NCBI GenBank assembly: GCA_047974225.1
Contig: JBKECD010000076.1
Location: forward strand, 1-36,434
Direction of reading: 5' to 3'
Length of the DNA: 36,434 nucleotides
From: JBKEDC01 sp047974225
GTDB lineage: Bacteria; Bacteroidota; Bacteroidia; Bacteroidales; Prolixibacteraceae
Below, one piece after another: positions 1 through 6,205 of this stretch (positions within the stretch are counted from its first letter, which is position 1; the number at the start of each line of letters is the position of its first letter). Below the pieces are notes generated by a model that was given only the letters and a program-made list of their open reading frames with translations, made no database searches and was not told the origin of the DNA. The position numbers and the translations under genes were made by a program.

Positions 1-133
1 TGCATTCTAATGATTGAGCAATGCCTACAATATATTTCTCTATTGAATCTTTTGCGTCTGTAGTAATCCAATTTTCTCGTCCTTTGACCGCAAAAACAAA
101 TTGGGTAAGCATCTGAGTGTAGGTATTTGCCAT
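1..133 (-). CDS. IS200/REP-associated (Y1) transposase, N-terminal part only
   Basis: The start codon is at 133 on the minus strand and the frame stays open to the window edge, giving 44 residues. The peptide begins MANTYTQMLTQFVFAVKGRE, which matches the first beta strand of IS200-like Y1 transposases of the REP-associated (RAYT) kind found in Bacteroidota. These enzymes cut and rejoin single-stranded DNA with one catalytic tyrosine and an HUH motif; both lie outside the window. The palindromic repeats at 218-440, just upstream of this gene, are the type of sequence such enzymes recognise, which supports the call. Whether the gene is intact cannot be judged. Confidence 0.72.
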   Translation of the reverse strand, partial: MANTYTQMLTQFVFAVKGRENWITTDAKDSIEKYIVGIAQSLEC

Positions 134-217
134 TAGTATATTGTTTTAAATGCGAATGTAGATATAATAACGACATCATACAACAATTGCAGAGATATAT
201 TAATATAGATAGATACA

Positions 218-328
218 TTTCCAAGTGCCATAGGCACGACACCTTATTCCCCCACGATTTTAATCGTGGGGGAATAACGAACAATATTTATTAAACCCCA
301 TTTCCAAGTGCCATAGGCACGACACCTT
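218..328. repeat. Two direct copies of a 28-bp repeat with a GTGCC/GGCAC palindrome
   Basis: The same 28 bases occur at 218-245 and 301-328. Each copy contains GTGCCATAGGCAC, an inverted repeat of five bases around ATA. Each copy is followed within a few bases by a second palindrome (246-275 and 333-355). The layout of paired palindromes next to a Y1 transposase start suggests REP-type elements. No coding function is seen. Confidence 0.7.
246..275. repeat. REP-like palindrome 1
   Basis: A near-perfect inverted repeat: arms ATTCCCCCACGATT and AATCGTGGGGGAAT flank a central TT. As RNA or single-stranded DNA it would form a stem of about 12 to 14 pairs. Shorter versions of the same palindrome occur at 333-355 and 414-440. 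Confidence 0.75.
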
Positions 329-332
329 GTTA

Positions 333-355
333 GCCCACGATTTTAATCGTGGGGG
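333..355. repeat. REP-like palindrome 2
   Basis: This carries the CCCACGATT and AATCGTGGG arms seen at 246-275, with a TT centre and imperfect outer bases. It directly follows the second 28-bp repeat, so the two-element unit (28-bp repeat plus palindrome) is present twice. Confidence 0.65.
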
Positions 356-405
356 ATTTAATTGTGGGATTTAATCGTGGGATTTAATTGTGGGATTTAA
401 TTGTT
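354..405. repeat. 13-bp tandem repeat, four units
   Basis: Four consecutive units of the form GGATTTAATTGTG lie at 354-366, 367-379, 380-392 and 393-405. They differ by single C/T or G/T changes. The unit is the right half of the neighbouring palindrome (TTTAATCGTGGG), so the array appears to have arisen by slippage or copying of one REP arm. Confidence 0.75.
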
Positions 406-413
406 GGTCGTTA

Positions 414-440
414 ATCCCCACGATTTTAATCGTTGGGGAT
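414..440. repeat. REP-like palindrome 3
   Basis: ATCCCCACGATT and AATCGTTGGGGAT arms flank a TT centre, with one unpaired extra T in the right arm. It closes the repeat cluster that begins at 218. The only other thing between here and the tRNA is the putative tRNA promoter. Confidence 0.65.
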
Positions 441-451
441 TGGAATCAGAT

Positions 452-482
452 TTTGATTATCTCAAAAAAGTTCTTTTCTTTG
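452..482 (+). promoter_or_regulatory. Putative promoter of tRNA-Ser
   Basis: TTTG at 452-455 and TTTCTTTG at 475-482 are 19 bp apart. They fit the Bacteroidota promoter pattern (TTTG near -33, TAnnTTTG near -7) with one mismatch in the second box. Transcription would start a few bases before the tRNA at 498. Confidence 0.5.
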
Positions 483-497
483 CACTGCAAAACTAAT

Positions 498-582
498 GGA
501 GAGGTGACAGAGTGGCCGATTGTGCACGCCTGGAACGCGTGTGTACCGCAAGGTACCAGGAGTTCGAATCTCCTTCTCTCCG
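498..582 (+). tRNA. tRNA-Ser (anticodon GGA)
   Basis: An 85-nt cloverleaf can be folded by hand. Acceptor arm 498-504 pairs with 575-581 (last pair G-T) and G582 is the discriminator. The anticodon stem CACGC/GCGTG encloses loop CTGGAAC with anticodon GGA at 532-534. A long variable arm, typical of serine tRNAs, lies at about 542-557. The T arm is AGGAG-TTCGAAT-CTCCT at 558-574. CCA is not encoded. It reads UCC and UCU codons. Confidence 0.95.
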
Positions 583-605
583 CTGAATGTAAGGGAATTA
601 ATAAT

Positions 606-809
606 ATGGCAACGAGTATTATTAAAGTAAGTAATCACAGCAAGAGGCAGGGTCTTGAATGCATCAAGACTTTACCTTTTGATATGGTTGCTGAAGAGAA
701 AAAGAAAACCTTTCGAGAGGCTGCCAATGAATGTGATGCTGTTCCTGCAAGAGTGTTTACAGACGAACTTCGTCGGCGTATAGACCAATGGACAGAGGGC
801 GATGCGTGA
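606..809 (+). CDS. Probable antitoxin of a RelE/ParE-type pair
   Basis: The gene encodes 67 residues starting at ATG 606; the frame is open further upstream but runs through the tRNA, so the internal ATG is chosen. The protein is charged and probably helical, ending FTDELRRRIDQWTEGDA, with no clear helix-turn-helix motif. The role is inferred from its position: its last 8 bases overlap the start of a RelE/ParE-like toxin gene, the usual translationally coupled antitoxin-toxin order. The start codon is only 23 nt beyond the tRNA-Ser 3' end and I see no promoter box in between, so it may be co-transcribed with the tRNA. Confidence 0.7.
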   Translation: MATSIIKVSNHSKRQGLECIKTLPFDMVAEEKKKTFREAANECDAVPARVFTDELRRRIDQWTEGDA

Positions 810-1098
810 GGTAGTAATATCCCAAACAGTTCAGGATAAGATTGATGAGTTGGAGGTGTTTTTGAAGACTCAACTCAAAATGTCGAAAGAGGCAGCAAAA
901 CGACGCTGTGATAGGATGGATGTGTTGTTTTTATCTTTAGCTGGCATAGCGGACTATCCATTGTGTCGGTTTAAAAAGTGGCGATTATTAGGATATAGGT
1001 GTGTCTCATTTGAGAGAGATTGGGTATTTGCCTATGAAATCTTTGATGACGGTGTCATTATTAGAGATATGTTGCATGTAAAATTGCTCAAAGACTAA
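802..1098 (+). CDS. RelE/ParE-family toxin
   Basis: The protein has 98 residues, the typical size of this family. The pattern agrees with the RelE/ParE fold: two N-terminal helices, then strands with CRFKKWRLLGYRCVSFERDWVFAYEIFDDGVIIRDML-type content (basic strand, central aromatic residues, and a C-terminal 'I.RDMLHVK' strand). Family members either cut mRNA at the ribosome (RelE) or inhibit gyrase (ParE), and the sequence alone does not decide between these. A ParE-type target would be notable because gyrB is the next gene, but that adjacency proves nothing. It overlaps the upstream antitoxin by 8 bp and is followed 20 bp later by a terminator shared with gyrB. Confidence 0.78.
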   Translation: MREVVISQTVQDKIDELEVFLKTQLKMSKEAAKRRCDRMDVLFLSLAGIADYPLCRFKKWRLLGYRCVSFERDWVFAYEIFDDGVIIRDMLHVKLLKD

Positions 1099-1117
1099 AA
1101 AAGGAATAGCAAAAAAA

Positions 1118-1160
1118 CAAAACTCTGAAAAGTTTCAACTTTTCAGAGTTTTGTTTTTTT
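1118..1160. terminator. Bidirectional intrinsic terminator between the toxin gene and gyrB
   Basis: Arms AAAACTCTGAAAAGTT and AACTTTTCAGAGTTTT enclose a very short loop, with an A-run on the left and a T-run on the right. It sits between two convergent genes and would serve both strands. Confidence 0.88.
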
Positions 1161-1193
1161 GCTTACAGCCTATCGCTTACAGCGCAAACCGCC

Positions 1194-3149
1194 CTACGCA
1201 TCAATATTCGCATACACTGCATTTTCCTCGATGAATTGGCGGCGTGGAGGCACTTCATCGCCCATCAGCATGCTGAATGTACGGTCGGCTTCAGCCGCAT
1301 TTTCGATATCCACTTGGCGGAGCGTGCGACGCTCGGGGTCCATGGTGGTTTCCCAAAGCTGGTCGGCGTTCATTTCCCCCAAACCTTTGTATCGTTGCAC
1401 GTGAATACCAGTGTCTTTGCCCTCGTTCCACTCGTGGATGAGTTGCAAGCGTTGTTGCTCCGTCCACGCATATTCTTGTTTCTTGCCCTTGCGCACCAAA
1501 TAGAGCGGAGGAGTGGCAATATATAAGTATCCATTTTCAATCAACTCACGCATGTAGCGGAAGAAGAACGTCATGATGAGCGTGGCGATGTGCGCACCGT
1601 CCACGTCGGCATCGGTCATGATGATGATTTTGTGGTAGCGAAGCTTTTCGATGTTCACCGCACGTGTGTCGTCAGCCGTTCCGAAGGTTACCCCAAGAGC
1701 GGTGAAGATGTTACGAATCTCCTCGCTTTCGAGCACTTTGTGTTGAAGAGCTTTCTCCACGTTGAGGATTTTACCACGAAGCGGAAGAATGGCTTGGAAA
1801 GCTCGGTTTCGACCTTGCTTAGCCGTGCCACCTGCCGAGTCCCCTTCGACAAGATACACCTCGCAGTTTTCAGGGTTTCTATCCGAACAGTCAGCGAGCT
1901 TACCGGGCAATCCACCGCCTGTCATCACATTTTTGCGTTGCACCAATTCGCGAGCCTTGCGAGCCGCATGGCGAGCTTGCGCTGCCAAAATCACTTTATC
2001 CACAATCGCTTTTGCTGCTCGTGGGTTTTCTTCGAGATAGTTGTTGAGCATCTCGCTCACCGCTTGGTCAACCGGTTGCGACACATCAGAGTTGCCGAGC
2101 TTCGTTTTCGTCTGCCCTTCAAACTGTGGTTCTTGCACTTTCACCGAAATCACCGCCGTAAGACCTTCACGGAAGTCATCGCCCGAAATGTCGAACTTCA
2201 ATTTGGCGAGCATGCCCGAGTTGTCAGCATAGTTTTTCAGCGTGCGAGTCAATCCACGACGGAAACCTGTGAGGTGCGTTCCGCCTTCAATCGTGTTGAT
2301 GTTGTTCACATAGGAGTGAATATTTTCCGAGAAAGACGTGTTATAGCTCATGGCGATTTCCACCGGCACATCGCCTTTTTCGTTGGTGATGTGAATCACC
2401 TCTTCGATGAGTTTTTCGCGTGTGCCATCGAGATAGTCCACAAACTCCGCCAATCCTTTTTCTGAGAAAAATTCTTCTGAACGGAAGCTGCCGTCTTCTC
2501 TCACCTCGCGTTTGTCGGTGAGGTTTAGGCGAACGCCAGCATTCAAGAATGCCAATTCACGCAAACGACCAGCGAGGATTTCATACTTATAAACAGTGGC
2601 TAAGAAAATGCTAGCATCGGGTTTGAAAGTGATGATTGTCCCGGTCTTGTCGGTGTCGCCCACAATTTTGGCATCATAAAGCGGCTTTCCGATGCTGAAC
2701 TCTTGGTTCCACACTTTTCCTTCGCGGTGCACTTCGGCTTTGAGGTGTGTGGAAAGTGCATTCACACACGAAACCCCCACACCATGCAGACCACCCGACA
2801 CTTTATAAGAACCTTTGTCGAACTTACCCCCAGCGTGAAGCACCGTCATCACCACTTCAAGTGCTGATTTCTTTTCTTTCGAGTGAGTTTCAGTTGGAAT
2901 ACCCCGACCGTCATCGATCACCGTGATAGAGTTATCTTCGTTGATAAACACATCAATGTTCGTGCAATATCCGGCTAAGGCTTCATCAATGGAGTTGTCC
3001 ACCACCTCATAAACTAAGTGGTGCAAACCTTTTTCGTTGACATCACCGATATACATGGCAGGGCGTTTGCGCACCGCCTCTAATCCTTCGAGCACTTGGA
3101 TGCTATCCGCACCATAATTACTCGACTTATTTTCTAGTTCTTCGCTCAT
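1194..3149 (-). CDS. gyrB: DNA gyrase subunit B
   Basis: The protein has 651 residues, the usual length for a Bacteroidota GyrB. It is the ATPase subunit of the A2B2 type II topoisomerase that introduces negative supercoils. The GHKL ATPase domain fills roughly the first 220 residues: YEVVDNSIDEA near 47-57, DDGRGIP near 79 and GGLHGVGVSCVNALS near 118. The TOPRIM domain has EGDSAGGTAKQGR, PLRGKILNVEKA and the metal-binding DADVDGAHI. The C-terminal part has QRYKGLGEMNADQLWETT, which contacts GyrA. GyrB rather than ParE is favoured by the overall pattern, though the two are similar. It is transcribed alone; no gyrA is in the window. Confidence 0.96.
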   Translation of the reverse strand: MSEELENKSSNYGADSIQVLEGLEAVRKRPAMYIGDVNEKGLHHLVYEVVDNSIDEALAGYCTNIDVFINEDNSITVIDDGRGIPTETHSKEKKSALEVVMTVLHAGGKFDKGSYKVSGGLHGVGVSCVNALSTHLKAEVHREGKVWNQEFSIGKPLYDAKIVGDTDKTGTIITFKPDASIFLATVYKYEILAGRLRELAFLNAGVRLNLTDKREVREDGSFRSEEFFSEKGLAEFVDYLDGTREKLIEEVIHITNEKGDVPVEIAMSYNTSFSENIHSYVNNINTIEGGTHLTGFRRGLTRTLKNYADNSGMLAKLKFDISGDDFREGLTAVISVKVQEPQFEGQTKTKLGNSDVSQPVDQAVSEMLNNYLEENPRAAKAIVDKVILAAQARHAARKARELVQRKNVMTGGGLPGKLADCSDRNPENCEVYLVEGDSAGGTAKQGRNRAFQAILPLRGKILNVEKALQHKVLESEEIRNIFTALGVTFGTADDTRAVNIEKLRYHKIIIMTDADVDGAHIATLIMTFFFRYMRELIENGYLYIATPPLYLVRKGKKQEYAWTEQQRLQLIHEWNEGKDTGIHVQRYKGLGEMNADQLWETTMDPERRTLRQVDIENAAEADRTFSMLMGDEVPPRRQFIEENAVYANIDA

Positions 3150-3182
3150 GTGTTGAGTTGAAAATTTATTTAATCGAACGTG

Positions 3183-3218
3183 TTTTGCCTATGTAGGCAA
3201 AATAGCTTGGCAAATATA
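3183..3218 (-). promoter_or_regulatory. gyrB promoter -7 box and leader palindrome
   Basis: On the minus strand TATATTTG (3211-3218) matches the TAnnTTTG -7 box, about 62 bp before the gyrB start. No good -33 box is seen. Just downstream, 3183-3202 is a palindrome with arms TTTTGCCTA and TAGGCAAAA around TG. It lies at or just after the expected transcription start, so it could be an operator or a leader hairpin. Confidence 0.5.
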
Positions 3219-3297
3219 ATAAAAATCTGATTGGACAGAAAAGGTTTTGTGCGCAAAATAGGTAAATAGCGTGGAAAATAATGCTTTTCTAACGGAA

Positions 3298-3563
3298 ATA
3301 CAGACTATATTTTTTCTGCATCGGTCATTGTTTTGAAAAACACAGACTGTATTTTTTCTGCATCGGTCTTTGTTTGAAAAAACACAGTCTATATTTTTTC
3401 CACATCGGTCTTTGTTTGAAAAAATACAGGCTATATTTTTCTCGCATCGGTCTTTGTTTGAAAAAACACAGGCTATATTTTTTTGCATCGGGCTTTGTTT
3501 GAGAAAACATAGTCTATATTTTTTCTGCATCGGTCTTTGTTTGAAAAACACAGGTCGTATTTT
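3298..3563. repeat. 42-bp tandem repeat array, six units plus partial ends
   Basis: The motif CATCGGTCTTTGTTTG or a close variant begins at 3319, 3361, 3403, 3445, 3486 and 3528, so the spacing is 42, 42, 42, 41 and 42 bp. Each unit also holds AAACACAG, then TATATTTTTT. The units differ at a few positions. The array fills the region between divergent gyrB and the exporter gene. There are no unique spacers, so it is not a CRISPR array. Because 42 is a multiple of three, the array stays open in several reading frames; I regard those frames as non-coding. Confidence 0.9.
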
Positions 3564-3593
3564 GTGGCTGTTTCCTCTTTTTCACTACTTTTG
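3561..3593 (+). promoter_or_regulatory. Promoter of the exporter operon
   Basis: TTTG at 3561-3564 and TACTTTTG at 3586-3593 are separated by 21 bp and fully match the Bacteroidota -33/-7 pattern. A start near 3600 would give a leader of about 33 nt before the gene at 3633. The box lies at the end of the 42-bp repeat array. Confidence 0.68.
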
Positions 3594-3632
3594 TGCTGTA
3601 AAACATCATTTTCAGAACCAACGTATTGATTT

Positions 3633-4406
3633 ATGGAGCAACAATTAGAAGATGAACTCTATGATAAGGCAGAGTTTATGCTCAAATATGCCACCCATCT
3701 CATGGGTTGTGGTGTGCACACTTCGCGCGTGCTGCGGAACACTCGTCGCATTGGCGAATCCTTCGGCTATGAAGTGGAGCTAGGGGTGTTCAATCTCCAT
3801 GTAATTCTCACTTTGAAAGACTCTCAGCACCATGCGCAAATCACCGAGATTGCATGGGTGAATCATCTGCCTTTCAACTTTGAACACAACGCCCGATTGA
3901 GTGCCCTGAGTTGGAATTGCTATGACTATCATTATGATTTTGCCGACCTCCAACGACGATACGATAAAATTCTCAGCACGCCACGCTTGGGCAAGTGGAA
4001 GACGCTATTGGCTGCAAGTGCCGGAAATGCCGCTTTTTGTCAGCTCTTTGGGGGCGATATTGCCTCGATGGCTACGGTGTTTGTCGGCACAGGCATGGCG
4101 TTTTATCTGCGCACACAAATGGCGGCAGTGCATCTGAATGTCTATTTGCAGGTGATTTCGGCAGCTTTTGTTTCTTCACTGGTTTGCTCCACCACCTTAT
4201 TATATGATAGCACTTCGAGCATTGCGCTCGCCACTAGTGTGCTATTTCTCGTGCCGGGCGTGCCGCTCATCAATGGCGTTATCGACATGATTGAAGGGCA
4301 TGTGCTCACAGGCATCACCCGACTAATCAACGCCTTGCTGTGGATTGTTTCGCTAGCCATTGGTTTGGGTCTAACACTGATTATCACGAAAGGAGCTTTA
4401 GTATGA
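3633..4406 (+). CDS. ThrE/YjjP-type exporter, N-terminal-domain subunit
   Basis: The protein has 257 residues. A soluble N-terminal part of about 115 residues is followed by about five hydrophobic segments. The start (KAEFMLKYATHLMGCGVHTSRVLRNTRRIGESFGY) is characteristic of the DUF1212/ThrE N-terminal family, whose members export threonine and serine (ThrE) or succinate (YjjP with YjjB). In many bacteria the two halves are separate proteins, and here the second half is the next gene, overlapping by the ATGA arrangement. The complex would sit in the inner membrane. The substrate cannot be read from the sequence. Confidence 0.85.
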   Translation: MEQQLEDELYDKAEFMLKYATHLMGCGVHTSRVLRNTRRIGESFGYEVELGVFNLHVILTLKDSQHHAQITEIAWVNHLPFNFEHNARLSALSWNCYDYHYDFADLQRRYDKILSTPRLGKWKTLLAASAGNAAFCQLFGGDIASMATVFVGTGMAFYLRTQMAAVHLNVYLQVISAAFVSSLVCSTTLLYDSTSSIALATSVLFLVPGVPLINGVIDMIEGHVLTGITRLINALLWIVSLAIGLGLTLIITKGALV

Positions 4407-4900
4407 TTGCAACAGATATAATTATAGATATGGTTTTTGCCGGCATTGCCGGCATGGGTTTTGGGGCGATTTCCAATCCGCCGATGCGTTGTTTCAAGTT
4501 TATTGCGCTGCTTGCCGCTTTCGGTCATGCGCTGCGCTTTTGCCTGATGAACTATGCCGATGTTAATATTGCGATAGCTTCATTCATCGGAGCACTGCTG
4601 ATTGGTTTCGGCGGTTTAGCCTTGGGGAAATATTCGAAAGTGCCTATCACGGTGCTTTGCATTCCTTCTTTGCTGCCCATGATTCCGGGTAAGTTCGCCT
4701 ATAATATGATTTTCTCGCTCATCATGTTTTTGCAGAATATGAGCGACCCCACTCTGCGCGAGCAATACATGGATATGTTTTTCTCGAATGGCATCGTTAC
4801 CAGCACCACGCTGTTTCTGCTCGCCACCGGGGTAACGATTCCAATGCTCCTCTTCCCGAAGGTTGCACTTTCGTTTACAAGGAAATCGAAATACCATTAG
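4403..4900 (+). CDS. ThrE/YjjB-type exporter, C-terminal-domain subunit
   Basis: The protein has 165 residues with four or five membrane segments. The start is ATG 4403, which overlaps the TGA of the previous gene and has AAAGGAG upstream; the frame is open further upstream but that part lies inside the previous gene. It matches the DUF3815/YjjB family: SNPPMRCF near the start, then GLALGKYSKVPITVLCIPSLLPMIPGKFAY, the conserved 'PGxxAY' loop. It works with the upstream subunit as a two-part amino-acid or dicarboxylate exporter. Its stop codon runs into a 7-bp tandem repeat. Confidence 0.85.
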   Translation: MIATDIIIDMVFAGIAGMGFGAISNPPMRCFKFIALLAAFGHALRFCLMNYADVNIAIASFIGALLIGFGGLALGKYSKVPITVLCIPSLLPMIPGKFAYNMIFSLIMFLQNMSDPTLREQYMDMFFSNGIVTSTTLFLLATGVTIPMLLFPKVALSFTRKSKYH

Positions 4901-4946
4901 AGTTAGGAGTTATGAGTTATGAGTTATGAGTTATGAGTTATGAGTT
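4900..4946. repeat. 7-bp tandem repeat GAGTTAT
   Basis: Five perfect GAGTTAT units occupy 4907-4941, preceded by a degenerate unit GAGTTAG at 4900-4906 and followed by a partial unit. The array touches the last base of the exporter stop codon. It is a likely slippage-prone microsatellite with no visible function. Confidence 0.85.
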
Positions 4947-5100
4947 GGCTGCGCGATTAATCACCGTTAGGTCAACTCATAATTCAATCAATACAAGTTG
5001 CGAACGGATGGTTTTATGCATATTCCTACTCGGATCATGGATGAATATTGATTGTACACCAACATACTTTCACCATAGCCCTGACACCATTGGGCAACTA
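4947..5100. other. Intergenic stretch with no recognised gene
   Basis: Between the heptamer repeat and the first AraC-tail copy I see no credible gene, promoter or terminator on either strand. One open frame passes through, but its composition and lack of a ribosome site do not support coding. Reading upstream in the frame of the AraC tail gives stop codons, so the rest of that gene is not present here. Confidence 0.5.
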
Positions 5101-5243
5101 TCGGAAAATTCTTCAAGAAGCACACCAACTTCACCCCGATAGCCTACCGAAATCAATTGCAGGAAAGTTTTGTGAGCTGAAACACAGGTCGTGCGAAACA
5201 TTTTATTAGCTTTGTCTAATAAATTAATTCAGTCAAGCTAATA
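5101..5243 (+). pseudogene. AraC-tail copy A (3' fragment of the AraC-type gene plus downstream sequence)
   Basis: Bases 5101-5227 are identical to 10583-10709, which holds the last 26 codons of the intact AraC-type gene, its stop and about 47 bp downstream. Copy A continues with 16 bp that the intact locus lacks but copies B and C share. Its right end is an arm (CAAGCTAATA) inverted relative to TTTATTAGC inside the copy. The fragment is too short to be a functional gene. It lies 27 bp from the 3' end of the NYN gene on the opposite strand. Confidence 0.9.
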
Positions 5244-5270
5244 TATGCGAATAATTCACAAGTGGGGCAG

Positions 5271-5894
5271 TTATTTCCATTTGTCGGGTTGTTTTAGCAC
5301 AAAACCGTCTGGTAGTTCTAGTGCTTTGGGAAGCAAGCATTCTTCATAGAATTTCTTATCGGTAAGCATTTTTACACCATTGCTCCACTTTTTCAAATTG
5401 AAGGAATGACGATTTGGCGGGAAGCACACAATGATTTTGTGTGCGGGGTTTATTTCTTTAATCCGTTCTATTGGAGGCACAAGGTCACTGTCGGCTGAAA
5501 CAAGAAAGCTTACATCGCACCTTTTTTGATAAACATCAGCGAGCATAGATGTTGCAATCCGCACATCGGTTTCTTTCTCTTCAAAAGATGAATTTACACG
5601 GTGGCAAAATTTACAAGTGATATTTTTTGTCAGATACTTGCCTAAGTGTAATGCAAAACGAGGATTTAACTTGTTGGCTTGAAAAAAAGCGTCTTGGCGT
5701 TTCGACTTTTGAATATCGGTTGGTTTGGCTGAGAAATAGCATATTTCAACAAGTTCTTGATGTGGTCGTAAAAGTTTCTCAGCGAATTTCACCATGTCCA
5801 ACCAATAGTATTTGCGCCAGCCTTTTGATTTCAGTCCATAGTAGAAATTAAATCCATCTACATAGACAATTACCTTTTGCTTTCTTTGTTCCAT
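5271..5894 (-). CDS. NYN/PIN-like domain ribonuclease-type protein
   Basis: The protein has 207 residues counted from ATG 5894. An alternative upstream start at 5924 would begin inside a terminator hairpin and is rejected. It has the LabA-like NYN (PIN-fold) pattern: strand plus first acidic residue in IVYVDGFNFYYG (D13), D110 in EKETDVRI, and D135/D137 in VSADSDLVPPI. These acidic residues bind Mg2+ in the family, which cleaves RNA. A CxxC at 94-97 (CKFC) may bind zinc together with the nearby histidine. It is isolated between AraC-tail copies A and B. The leader carries two hairpins, the second a full terminator 12 nt before the start codon. Its role (defence, toxin or RNA decay) is unknown. 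Confidence 0.8.
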   Translation of the reverse strand: MEQRKQKVIVYVDGFNFYYGLKSKGWRKYYWLDMVKFAEKLLRPHQELVEICYFSAKPTDIQKSKRQDAFFQANKLNPRFALHLGKYLTKNITCKFCHRVNSSFEEKETDVRIATSMLADVYQKRCDVSFLVSADSDLVPPIERIKEINPAHKIIVCFPPNRHSFNLKKWSNGVKMLTDKKFYEECLLPKALELPDGFVLKQPDKWK

Positions 5895-5906
5895 ATGTAA
5901 GTATAT

Positions 5907-5958
5907 AAAAAAACCCCTCTGCATTTGAGGGGTTAGCCTTAGTCTTTCCCAACTAAGG
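5907..5958 (-). terminator. Leader hairpin and intrinsic terminator (attenuator or small-RNA end) upstream of the NYN gene
   Basis: In minus-strand order, a hairpin with arms CCTTAGT/ACTAAGG and an 8-nt loop (5958-5937) is followed by arms AACCCCTC/GAGGGGTT with a 7-nt loop (5934-5912) and a run of T (to 5907). The second is a typical intrinsic terminator. It lies between the promoter at 5986-6016 and the NYN start at 5894, so most transcripts may end as an RNA of about 70 nt. CCCCTT just before the first hairpin could pair with GAGGGG of the terminator, which would allow a switch between two folds. Confidence 0.7.
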
Positions 5959-5985
5959 GGAGTATGTACTATTACTAATACGGTG

Positions 5986-6016
5986 CAATTATACGGATAA
6001 ACTTTGTGTTTGCAAA
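5986..6016 (-). promoter_or_regulatory. Promoter of the NYN gene / leader RNA
   Basis: On the minus strand TTTG (6016-6013) and TATAATTG (5993-5986) are 19 bp apart. This is the Bacteroidota spacing, with one mismatch in the -7 box. Transcription would start near 5979. The rest of the 5895-6076 stretch shows no gene. Confidence 0.6.
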
Positions 6017-6076
6017 CTATTCCTGTGTTTTTTCTTCTTTTGGTTGAAATATCATAGCTGTGCTGGTTTCATTATT

Positions 6077-6195
6077 AACTTCACCCCGATAGCCTACCGA
6101 AATCAATTGCAGGAAAGTTTTGTGAGCTGAAACACAGGTCGTGCGAAACATTTTATTAGCTTTGTCTAATAAATTAATTCAGTCAAGCTAATAAA
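6077..6195 (+). pseudogene. AraC-tail copy B
   Basis: Bases 6077-6193 are identical to 5127-5243 (copy A), and the shared left part is identical to the end of the intact AraC-type gene from 10609. It holds the last 17 or so codons, the stop and the downstream segment. It contains TTTATTAGCTTTG (6152-6164) and the inverted arm CAAGCTAATAAA (6184-6195), 19 bp apart. TAGCTTTG at 6157-6164 is a perfect -7 box for the Bacteroidota sigma factor and lies 41 bp before the RhuM start. Confidence 0.9.
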
Positions 6196-6205
6196 ATACA
6201 TACGA

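Noticed and set aside
390..605. Upstream extension of the antitoxin reading frame
   Set aside because: It runs through the repeat cluster and the whole tRNA-Ser; the ATG at 606 is the sensible start.
1590..2465. Long plus-strand open frame inside gyrB
   Set aside because: It is the antisense shadow of a well-supported gyrB coding region.
3189..3551. Minus-strand open frames with a 14-residue period (KDRCRKNI-type) through the first repeat array
   Set aside because: The frames follow from the 42-bp repeat period (a multiple of three); a similar frame is open in another register and on the other strand, and there is no ribosome site or promoter.
3298..3563. CRISPR array
   Set aside because: Units abut without unique spacers, and no cas genes are visible.
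4933..5142. Plus-strand open frame after the exporter genes
   Set aside because: It starts in the heptamer repeat and ends inside a copied AraC tail in the wrong frame; no family resemblance.
5907..5958. T-box or known riboswitch upstream of the NYN gene
   Set aside because: Only two simple hairpins are present, without the conserved T-box or any riboswitch core that I can recognise.
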